The translations under genes and the position numbers were made by a program. The notes below the pieces were generated by a model. The model did no database searches. It was given only the letters and a program-made list of their open reading frames with translations, and was not told where the DNA came from. A stretch of 64,000 bases of DNA, from assembly GCA_947475205.1 (NCBI GenBank), contig CANJNG010000006.1, positions 1-64,000 of the forward strand, read 5' to 3'. How positions within the stretch are numbered: position 1 is the first letter of the stretch; each line of letters starts with the position of its first letter. Shown piece after piece: positions 27,470-35,747 of this stretch. This DNA is from Bacteroidota bacterium (GTDB taxonomy: Bacteria > Bacteroidota > Bacteroidia > JAIBAJ01).

Positions 27470-28492
27470 CTAATGTTTCATTGCTTCATCCAAACTAAAT
27501 TTCAGCAATTGGCCCATGGTTTTGGCGTGTTTAATTTGATCTGATTTGTAATACAGACTAAGATCTTCGGCTAAAGTTGCAATCTTGTCGGGCGGGCTTA
27601 TTGCATCGGTTTCCATCACATCGAGCAATTGATTTAGTTTGTCTTTTTCGGCTTTTATGCGGCGAGAAATTGCACTGCGTTCCTCTTTTTGATATTGCTC
27701 AAAACTTTCACGAGTGAGCAATTGAGTACATAAATCTACAATGGTTTTGTTCTCTTTGAAAAACTGTGGCAGATACAGATTTTTGCGACCCTCGTAGCTT
27801 TGCTGGTCGAAATCAATGGCTCGGATACGGTATTGCAAATCATCGAAATCGGGCGTAATGTCGATTACGTAATTATACGCTCGCATATCGCCCAGTAATC
27901 TCACGAGGCAGCGTTCGTTAAATTTCACAAACTCTTTGGCTAACCTCACTTTATTGGTAGGTTGTTGCAAAAGGTAGTTTTCCATAAAACTATCGCCCGG
28001 AATTCCGGCAATATGTTCTTCTATAAGCGTATTGTCGTTCGTTATATAGCTCATTCGGTTGGGCGACAGAATATGTTCTAATTCCAAGCCATAAACCCGT
28101 GAGGCATCGGCAGTTTTGATATAGAAATAATCATAGTTGTCGTTTAACTTATTCATTATCCGCACCCGAAAAGGGTTGCTATTACCGAAAGTGCAATAAT
28201 CAATACGCTCTACCTGCAAATGCTCCATCACATGCATATCGCCTTCGGTTTTCAGCAGGGCGTATATATGGGTTAGTCCTTCGTTGAGTTCTTTTGTTTT
28301 TTCGGGAGAATAAAATACCGTTTCCCAAAGCGTATCCTTTCCCTTCTTATCCAGCAATGAAACCGATAATTCCCAGTTTTGCAGATGATTGTAATTAACG
28401 GGCAACTCTATTTCCCTGCCAAAAAATTCAAGATATTTCCTGAATTTTGGGATTATGCCAAAGGCGGGCTTTTTTTTGGAAATTTCGTTCAA
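27470..28492 (-). CDS. Conserved hypothetical protein with kinase-like motifs
   Basis: 340 aa; GDMRAYNYVID...YRIRAIDFDQQSYEGRKNLY resembles a kinase catalytic-loop plus IDFD metal-binding arrangement. Confidence 0.6.
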   Translation of the reverse strand: MNEISKKKPAFGIIPKFRKYLEFFGREIELPVNYNHLQNWELSVSLLDKKGKDTLWETVFYSPEKTKELNEGLTHIYALLKTEGDMHVMEHLQVERIDYCTFGNSNPFRVRIMNKLNDNYDYFYIKTADASRVYGLELEHILSPNRMSYITNDNTLIEEHIAGIPGDSFMENYLLQQPTNKVRLAKEFVKFNERCLVRLLGDMRAYNYVIDITPDFDDLQYRIRAIDFDQQSYEGRKNLYLPQFFKENKTIVDLCTQLLTRESFEQYQKEERSAISRRIKAEKDKLNQLLDVMETDAISPPDKIATLAEDLSLYYKSDQIKHAKTMGQLLKFSLDEAMKH

Positions 28493-28598
28493 ACAGATAG
28501 TAATTTGGGGGCAAATCTAATACTATGAAATGGATTTGAAATGCGTTATGGTGAAGGCACAAGTTTAAGCTCAAAAAATACACATCTTTGCGGCAATT

Positions 28599-31454
28599 AT
28601 GAATAGCACAGCAGAAAGAGATTGGCGATTGCCATTACCTGTTTTTGTTGCACTATTAGCGGTTTCGCACTATATCAGGCATTTTTCAACTCCGCTTTCT
28701 CATTTCAACCGCCGGATTATTTCCGAAGCCACAATCCAACTTTACGATGTGGCATCAAGGGCAAGATTAGGAATAGCCGGTTTATTTCTGTTTTTAGCTG
28801 TCTTCTTTTTGTGTCGCTGGTTAATAATTACCGCTAATCGGTTTCTTAAACTTGCACCTTCTCCTGAATTTAAAGGTATTAACTCATTATCTATTGTAGG
28901 CAGTTTGCTATTGCCTTTGCAGGTATTTCAATGCAGTGTTTGGCCGCTGCTAAACATCCTGTTTAATGTGCAATTGGTTCTTGTGTTGGTATTTCTTATG
29001 CGGGTCAAACTCCTAAAGCAACCTAAACTATACGGGTTTGGCCTTTCAGAAATTGGGATGCTATTATTGGCACTGTCGGGCTTGTATATTTTGCTCATTG
29101 CCGCAGGTCTTAAATTTAGCTTTGGTGGATTTTTTGTTATTACAAGTCTGTTGTCGTTTTATGTGCTTTTTCGCACAAAAACTTTCAGTAACTCGCAAAC
29201 AAAATCTTTGTTGTTCAAGACGTTATTCGCGTTTTGTCTTGTACCTTGTTTAATAATTATAACTCAGGAGCTCAATTATTTTTTAGCATTTCACCATCGT
29301 TCATTCATTTCCAATCAATCTGCTTTAGTTAGCATTACAGGTTTATCATTAACAGGCATTTTTGTTTACAATTATTTCAAAAGAGATAGTTCATTTTCAT
29401 CTTCTTTATTGCTTTCTTATCGTTATCTGCCTTGGTTTGTGGTAGGATGTGTGGCGTTGAATTCTTACAACCCTTTGGTAGAATCTACTGCCGAAACATT
29501 TGAATTGGGAAATCGCTTTTTACCTGTTTCGCACTTTGTATTATTTAATCGTTTACCCATTTTCGACCTATTCAACTCGCACCTGTTTTCCGAAATTGCG
29601 GGTGGATTGATTTACACCGCTATTTATGGTTTGTACGGCCAGGATTTTTTGGTGTTTGATTTCCTTTTTCCGATTATAAATTATGTGCTGGCTTATTGGG
29701 TTTTATTGAAATTTACCCAAAACCCCTGGGTGGCTTTTGGAATAACGTTAGTGTTTCCCTTTCCTTTCCTTTTCCCGGGTTATTTTGGTGCAGCACCGCT
29801 TTTGGTGTTAGGGCTATCGAAATTATTAGCAACAAAAAATCAAACATCAGGTATAGTCTGGTTTTTAATAAGCATCACATTTCTATGCTTATGGAGAGCC
29901 GATATTGCTTTTTCTGCGATTTCTGCCATAGTTGTAATAGTTGCCATTTTAACTGTTTCAGGAAGGATTACTAAAGATTTTCTGTCTCCTTTTATTAAAA
30001 CTGCCGCTTGGTTTGGATTAGTTCTGACTGGGCTTTTAGGCGTTTTAATTCTGTTTAGAGGCCTTTCTGTTTTTGACAATTTGAACCAAGCCTTTCATTA
30101 TTTAGATTCGGTACAGGCTTACGGCCATCTTAATGTGGGCAATAGCGAATCATTGCAGTATAAAATGCTTTACTTTATCTTCCCGGCCACAATTGGCGGA
30201 ATACTACTGGCGATACTTTTACAGGTAAAATATTGGCAAGGCAACTCCCGATTGTTTTTTCCAATGATATGTTTGTTGGGCTTAGGGCTGTTCTATTTCT
30301 TTAATTTTTCAAGAGGTTTGGTTCGTCACGGCTTATGCGAAATCTGGGATAGTCCACTCACTTCTTATGCCTATTTTGTGATTCCTGCGGCTATTTCGTT
30401 TTATGGTTTCCCCAAAGCTAAAAACTTATTTTTCACCTCCTTTTGCTCTTTGGCTTTCGTTCTTGGGTTTTCATGCAAAACATACTCACCTGCCGAATAC
30501 CAATCCATTTTAGACACATTCAAAGCCAAACTTGGTTCCTTTTCGTTTCACAACTTCAGCTCCGAAAACCTAAGCCGTACTATCGAAAGTCCCGAATATA
30601 TCCAGCTTAAAGAAAGCTCCATAGTGAAGCAAGTCAAAAATATACTCAAACCGGACGAAACGTTTTATGATTTCACCAATCATCCAATGCTGTATTACTT
30701 TGCCGAAAAAGAGACCCCTTCCTATTTTGCTCAAACGCCACTAACAGTAATTGACGATTATTTGCAAGAGAAAGAGCTAATTGCTATAAAAAGCCGGAAA
30801 GTTCCGATTTGTCTTTTTCCTGCACCACCCAAATTTGATGGCGATAACGTTGATGGAATCCCAAATTCGCTGAGACATTACAAAATGGCGGAATATTTCT
30901 TTTATAACTACGAACCTTTCGCAGCCACCGATGGCTATTTGCTTTGGAAACAGAAAGGTTACAGGCTAAACGGTGAAGCAAGCCATGATTCTATTTTTGA
31001 ATATCCACGGACATTTCAGTTGAACTATCTGCCCTCTTTGTGGTGGAAAAATGAGCATACCGATACCTCAAAAGCTTTAACAAAAGGAATTTCCAAAAAT
31101 GATATTCTCAATCCGTTAAATCAGTCAGCTGAGATAGCTGCAAGTATTAACCCCGCTGATAAGCAAAAGGGAAATTATATCTATTTTTCACTTAGAAATG
31201 TGCTATACTCCCCCAAGGATTCCGAAAAAACTTTCAAACTTGTACTTAACTATTATTCTCAAGGAAAGTGGCTTGGAGCTTTTCAGTTTGAAACTAAACC
31301 GGGAAAAGAAAAGGAAGGGGTGCTTATTCGGGCAAGCACTCAGGCAAATTGGTATTTGAGCAATGCGGATAGCTTTAGCTTAAAGTTAGATGGCGAAATG
31401 ACTCCCGATGTAATGCTGAAAGTGTCGGAATTTAAAATTTTAAAAGGAGATTGA
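28599..31454 (+). CDS. Large polytopic membrane protein, possibly GT-C glycosyltransferase-like
   Basis: 951 aa, many TM segments followed by a soluble C-terminal domain; start of a glycosyltransferase/methyltransferase cluster. Confidence 0.6.
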   Translation: MNSTAERDWRLPLPVFVALLAVSHYIRHFSTPLSHFNRRIISEATIQLYDVASRARLGIAGLFLFLAVFFLCRWLIITANRFLKLAPSPEFKGINSLSIVGSLLLPLQVFQCSVWPLLNILFNVQLVLVLVFLMRVKLLKQPKLYGFGLSEIGMLLLALSGLYILLIAAGLKFSFGGFFVITSLLSFYVLFRTKTFSNSQTKSLLFKTLFAFCLVPCLIIITQELNYFLAFHHRSFISNQSALVSITGLSLTGIFVYNYFKRDSSFSSSLLLSYRYLPWFVVGCVALNSYNPLVESTAETFELGNRFLPVSHFVLFNRLPIFDLFNSHLFSEIAGGLIYTAIYGLYGQDFLVFDFLFPIINYVLAYWVLLKFTQNPWVAFGITLVFPFPFLFPGYFGAAPLLVLGLSKLLATKNQTSGIVWFLISITFLCLWRADIAFSAISAIVVIVAILTVSGRITKDFLSPFIKTAAWFGLVLTGLLGVLILFRGLSVFDNLNQAFHYLDSVQAYGHLNVGNSESLQYKMLYFIFPATIGGILLAILLQVKYWQGNSRLFFPMICLLGLGLFYFFNFSRGLVRHGLCEIWDSPLTSYAYFVIPAAISFYGFPKAKNLFFTSFCSLAFVLGFSCKTYSPAEYQSILDTFKAKLGSFSFHNFSSENLSRTIESPEYIQLKESSIVKQVKNILKPDETFYDFTNHPMLYYFAEKETPSYFAQTPLTVIDDYLQEKELIAIKSRKVPICLFPAPPKFDGDNVDGIPNSLRHYKMAEYFFYNYEPFAATDGYLLWKQKGYRLNGEASHDSIFEYPRTFQLNYLPSLWWKNEHTDTSKALTKGISKNDILNPLNQSAEIAASINPADKQKGNYIYFSLRNVLYSPKDSEKTFKLVLNYYSQGKWLGAFQFETKPGKEKEGVLIRASTQANWYLSNADSFSLKLDGEMTPDVMLKVSEFKILKGD

Positions 31455-31457
31455 AAA

Positions 31458-32324
31458 TTGGAACAGTGCAAAATATGTAACACGACTAATAACGGAATAG
31501 CCCTTTTAACTATCGAAGGACGGAATGTGCTTCGGTGCCAAAATTGTGAGTTGGAATGGCTATCGCCACAACTAAACGATGCCGAGATAACGGCGTTATA
31601 TTCCGAAAATTATTACAAAGCCTGGGGCATAAAAGGCAGTACTGAAAACAGTGCAACCCTGAATATGAAAAAAGCTACGGCGAGGCTTCGGATTGCCTTG
31701 CTGAAAAAGCATATTACTTCGGGAAATATGCTGGATGTGGGCTGTGCGAATGGCTATTTTTTAGAGGCCGCAGTTGAACAAGGTTTTCAGCCTTATGGTG
31801 TAGAGTTGAGCGAGTATTCCTCCGGCTTAGCCAAGCAAAAGTTTGGAGCATCAAACATATATCACGGAATATTAGAAACCTGTGAGTTCAACGAAAGCTT
31901 TTTTGATGCCATAAATATGGCCGATTTACTCGAACATGTTAAGTCGCCGGAAGAAACGCTTAATAAAGCCCGCCAATTGCTGAAACCCAAAGGAGTTTTG
32001 ATTATCACTACTCCCGATTCGGGTTCTTTCAGCAAAATGGTGTTTGGCAAACGCTGGCCCCATTACAAGTTGGAACATTTCTTTTATTTCAACACTAAAA
32101 ACATAGAACAAATCGCCGATAAATGTGGTCTGAAATTAATTGAAGCCGAGAATTCTAAAAAAGCTCTCAATCTGGCTTATTTGAATACCCAGTATAAAGT
32201 ATATCCACATTGGTTTTTCACCCCGGCATTTAAATCGTTAAACGTTTTACTGCCTAAAGCATTATTAAACTATAATTTCTATGTTCTCACCGGAGAAATT
32301 ACCGTTTTGCTTACTCACAAATGA
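31458..32324 (+). CDS. Class I SAM-dependent methyltransferase with N-terminal zinc-ribbon-like motif
   Basis: CKIC...LRCQNCELEWLSP, MLDVGCANGYFLEAAVEQGFQPYGVELSEY. Confidence 0.88.
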   Translation: MEQCKICNTTNNGIALLTIEGRNVLRCQNCELEWLSPQLNDAEITALYSENYYKAWGIKGSTENSATLNMKKATARLRIALLKKHITSGNMLDVGCANGYFLEAAVEQGFQPYGVELSEYSSGLAKQKFGASNIYHGILETCEFNESFFDAINMADLLEHVKSPEETLNKARQLLKPKGVLIITTPDSGSFSKMVFGKRWPHYKLEHFFYFNTKNIEQIADKCGLKLIEAENSKKALNLAYLNTQYKVYPHWFFTPAFKSLNVLLPKALLNYNFYVLTGEITVLLTHK

Positions 32325-33559
32325 AGACCTCCACCAAATTATGGATTGACGAAAATGTGGGCAAGCCCATAATTTATTGCTTGAATTTTGTGGTGCAGCT
32401 TCTAGGGAAAATTCTACGAATTGACCATTCTTTCCAAAAGCCGGTTAAGACTATCGTAATCTGTAAATTTAAAGGAATGGGAAGCATTGTGCAGGCTACC
32501 CCGTTAATTCAAACACTCAGAACAAACTATCCCGATGCCCGGATTTTGTTTGTTACAGAAAAAGCTAATCGTGGTATTTGCGAACTAATTCCGGCAATCG
32601 ACAAGGTTTTAGTCCTTGACGACAGCACACTTTTTTCACTGGTAAAATCTATTTTTACGGTGTTGCCTAAGCTTTGGGAAATGAAGGTTGATTATTATTT
32701 TGATTTAGAGATTTATTCCAATTTCAGTAGTCTGTTTACAACCGTGAGCATTGCACGAAACCGATTTGGTTATTTCTCGTCGGGAAAAGAATACAGGATG
32801 GGAATTTACACCCACATGATGTTCTTTAATGTAAATGCTCCCATTTCGGAAGTGTATCTTCAATTTGCTCGTTTAATAGGATGCCAAAAAATTGAATCAG
32901 CCCTCTGGAAGCCATCATCAACAAGCTTTTCGGAAAACTTAACTCAACAGCTTAGGCTGAGCCCAAATCAGAATATAATTGTAATAAATCCCAATGCATC
33001 CGATTTACGCATAGAACGCCGCTGGCCGGCAAGCAAGTTTTCAGAACTAATTTCCACCATTCTTACCCAATATCCCGAATATAAAATTGTACTTATTGGG
33101 AACCGGGCTGAAGCCGAATATGTAAACAGCATTGCTAATGGATTTCAAAACAATTCATCGGTTATCAATTCATCGGGGAAACTAAGCCTAACCGAATTGA
33201 TTTGCCTTATTGCGAACAGTAAATTAATGGTAACGAACGACACAGGGCCAATGCATCTGGGCTTTGCCTGCCGGATAAAAGTAGTGGCCTTGTTTGGCCC
33301 CTGTTCTCCGGTTCAATATGGCGGTAGCGAGAACAGCATTTCACTGTATAAAAATGTATATTGTAGTCCCTGCGTTCACGAGTTTCTTGTTCCACCGTGC
33401 AAGGGCAATAACGTTTGTATGCAGGGTATTCAATCCAAAGAAGTTATACTTGCCATAGAGCAAATATTAATGGGAAAAGCAAATTCATTGCCGACCAAAA
33501 TCAGCTTCTTGATATCCGAGAATCAGAATGTATTGGGTGTGGTGCAGCGGGCGGATTAA
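32321..33559 (+). CDS. Glycosyltransferase family 9 (ADP-heptose:LPS heptosyltransferase-like)
   Basis: VICKFKGMGSIVQATPLIQTLRTNYPDA; LMVTNDTGPMHLGFACRIKVVALFGPCSPVQYGG. Confidence 0.88.
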   Translation: MKTSTKLWIDENVGKPIIYCLNFVVQLLGKILRIDHSFQKPVKTIVICKFKGMGSIVQATPLIQTLRTNYPDARILFVTEKANRGICELIPAIDKVLVLDDSTLFSLVKSIFTVLPKLWEMKVDYYFDLEIYSNFSSLFTTVSIARNRFGYFSSGKEYRMGIYTHMMFFNVNAPISEVYLQFARLIGCQKIESALWKPSSTSFSENLTQQLRLSPNQNIIVINPNASDLRIERRWPASKFSELISTILTQYPEYKIVLIGNRAEAEYVNSIANGFQNNSSVINSSGKLSLTELICLIANSKLMVTNDTGPMHLGFACRIKVVALFGPCSPVQYGGSENSISLYKNVYCSPCVHEFLVPPCKGNNVCMQGIQSKEVILAIEQILMGKANSLPTKISFLISENQNVLGVVQRAD

Positions 33560-33654
33560 GAAATGCTGGTAAATTTCTATCCAATGGGAGATTAGGCCAA
33601 CCAAATATTGACCGATTAATAGGGCAGAAAACTGCCTTTAGAACTCCTAAGTCC

Positions 33655-35016
33655 CTAAGCCAATTCCGCTTCTTCTTTCACGCACATCATCAAAGGTTCA
33701 AGTTCGCCGTGTTTAGGGTTCTTGATACGCTCGGGATATTTAACGTGATATTCAAACTCTTCGCGGAAATGGCGGATAGCACTTGCAACAGGCCAAGCAG
33801 CTGCATCGCCAAGCGGGCAGATAGTATTTCCTTCAATTTTTTTAGCAATATCAACTAACAAGTCAATGTCTTCCATGTTTCCATGGCCACTTTCGAGGCG
33901 GTGAAGCACTTTTTCCATCCATCCTGTTCCTTCGCGGCAAGGGCTGCATTGTCCACAGCTTTCGTGATGATAAAAACGAGTAAAGTTCCAAAGGTTACGA
34001 ACGATACAGGCCGTTTCATCAAACACAATAAATCCACCCGAACCCAGCATAGTTCCAGTAGCAAATCCACCATCTGAAAGGCTTTCGTAGGTCATTAGGC
34101 GTTGTTCGCCTTTGGCTGTACGGGTAATTAAATGTGCAGGTAGAATTGGAACTGAAGAGCCACCGGCCACAACAGCTTTCAATCGTCTTCCTTTCCAAAC
34201 TCCGCCACAATATTCATCGGAATTAAGAAACTCTTCTACAGTAACCCCTAAATCTATTTCATAAATTCCGGGTTTATTTATATGTCCGCAGGCAGAAATG
34301 AGTTTTGTTCCTGTACTGCGGCCAACACCAATCTTAGCATATTCATCGCCCGTCATATTTATTATATGAGGAACTACTGCAATAGTCTCTACATTATTTA
34401 CCACCGTTGGGCAATTATACACACCACTGATAGCAGGAAAAGGTGGTTTTATTCTCGGATTCCCTCGTTTGCCTTCCAAAGATTCTATCAGGGCAGTTTC
34501 TTCTCCACAAATATACGCTCCACCACCAGGATGAACATAAAGGTCTAAATCGTAACCGCTTCCTAAAATATTCTTACCTAAAAACCCTGCTGCGTATGCC
34601 TCGGCAATTGCTTTTTCAAGAATTTTCATTACATAAATCAACTCTCCACGAATATAGATATACGCCGTGTTAGCCCCTAAAGCATAAGCCGACACTATCA
34701 TTCCTTCCACCAATCCGTGTGGATTTTTCTGCATATAATAGCGGTCTTTGAAAGTTCCCGGTTCGCTTTCGTCGGCATTGCATACAAGGTAACGCGGGTT
34801 GGCCGATTTCTTATCAATGAAACTCCATTTCATTCCAGTAGGGAATCCTGCACCACCTCTACCACGAAGACCTGATTTCTTTACCTCTTCGGTAATGTCG
34901 TCGGGTTGCATTTTAATGGCTTTTTCCAACCCGGAGTATCCGCCATGTTTACGGAATACTTCTATGGTTTCAATACCGGGAACGTTTATGTGTTCGGTTA
35001 AAATTTTCTTTGACAT
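33655..35016 (-). CDS. nuoF: NADH-quinone oxidoreductase subunit F
   Basis: SGLRGRGGAGFPTGMKWSFID, YICGEETALIESLEGKRGNPRIKPPFPA, ESCGQCSPCREG. Start at 35016 (MSKKILTEHI). Confidence 0.95.
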   Translation of the reverse strand: MSKKILTEHINVPGIETIEVFRKHGGYSGLEKAIKMQPDDITEEVKKSGLRGRGGAGFPTGMKWSFIDKKSANPRYLVCNADESEPGTFKDRYYMQKNPHGLVEGMIVSAYALGANTAYIYIRGELIYVMKILEKAIAEAYAAGFLGKNILGSGYDLDLYVHPGGGAYICGEETALIESLEGKRGNPRIKPPFPAISGVYNCPTVVNNVETIAVVPHIINMTGDEYAKIGVGRSTGTKLISACGHINKPGIYEIDLGVTVEEFLNSDEYCGGVWKGRRLKAVVAGGSSVPILPAHLITRTAKGEQRLMTYESLSDGGFATGTMLGSGGFIVFDETACIVRNLWNFTRFYHHESCGQCSPCREGTGWMEKVLHRLESGHGNMEDIDLLVDIAKKIEGNTICPLGDAAAWPVASAIRHFREEFEYHVKYPERIKNPKHGELEPLMMCVKEEAELA

Positions 35017-35078
35017 GGTTAAGACTTGAGATGGGAGATGGGGGACTTGCAATAAGAGATGCTAATGTAATTCGTAAA

Positions 35079-35606
35079 TTAAACTATGTTTCTTACGGGT
35101 GGAGGATTTCTTCTGAATTGTTCTAAAAGTTCGTCCACTTTTTCGGTGGTGAGGTCTTCAAAGTAGTGATCGCCACATTGGAACATCGGGCCGGTGCCAC
35201 AGGCTGCCATACATTCAACTGTTTTGAGGGTAAACATTCCATCGGGGGTAGTTTGCCCGTCTTTAATGTTCAATTTGTTTTCGATGTGATTCACAATATC
35301 TTCGGCACCCCGCAACCAACAAGGACCTGTACGACAAACTTCAATCAGGCATTTGCCCACAGGTTTCATGTTATACATGGTGTAAAAAGTGGCCACTTCA
35401 TACACTTCGATGGGTTGAATTTTGAGAATAGAGGCCACATAATCCATTGTATCGGGGCTGAGCCATCCTCCAAATTCAGCTTGAGCTAAATGGAGAAGCG
35501 GGAGCAAGGCTGATTTCTGTTTCCCTTCGGGATAACGGGCAATTATGCGGTTGCAGACATTCAGACTTTCGGCTGAAAATTGTATCGTTTTAGTTTCGGT
35601 ACTCAT
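35079..35606 (-). CDS. nuoE: NADH-quinone oxidoreductase subunit E
   Basis: VATFYTMYNMKPVGKCLIEVCRTGPCWLRGAEDI; ECMAACGTGPMFQ 2Fe-2S ligands; adjacent to nuoF. Confidence 0.93.
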   Translation of the reverse strand: MSTETKTIQFSAESLNVCNRIIARYPEGKQKSALLPLLHLAQAEFGGWLSPDTMDYVASILKIQPIEVYEVATFYTMYNMKPVGKCLIEVCRTGPCWLRGAEDIVNHIENKLNIKDGQTTPDGMFTLKTVECMAACGTGPMFQCGDHYFEDLTTEKVDELLEQFRRNPPPVRNIV

Positions 35607-35747
35607 ACTATTTATATGAAAATCGTTTTTTGAAATGCGTGGCGAAGGTAGGATTTTGGAAAATAAGGCAGAAGGGAAATTTTCAAAGATTGATTGGTGA
35701 GTTTTAATAAAATTTATCTTTAATAAAACACCCTAAATTCACCCTTC

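Noticed and set aside
33415-33858. + strand ORF overlapping the GT9 and nuoF ends
   Set aside because: Antisense/alternate frame of two confident genes.
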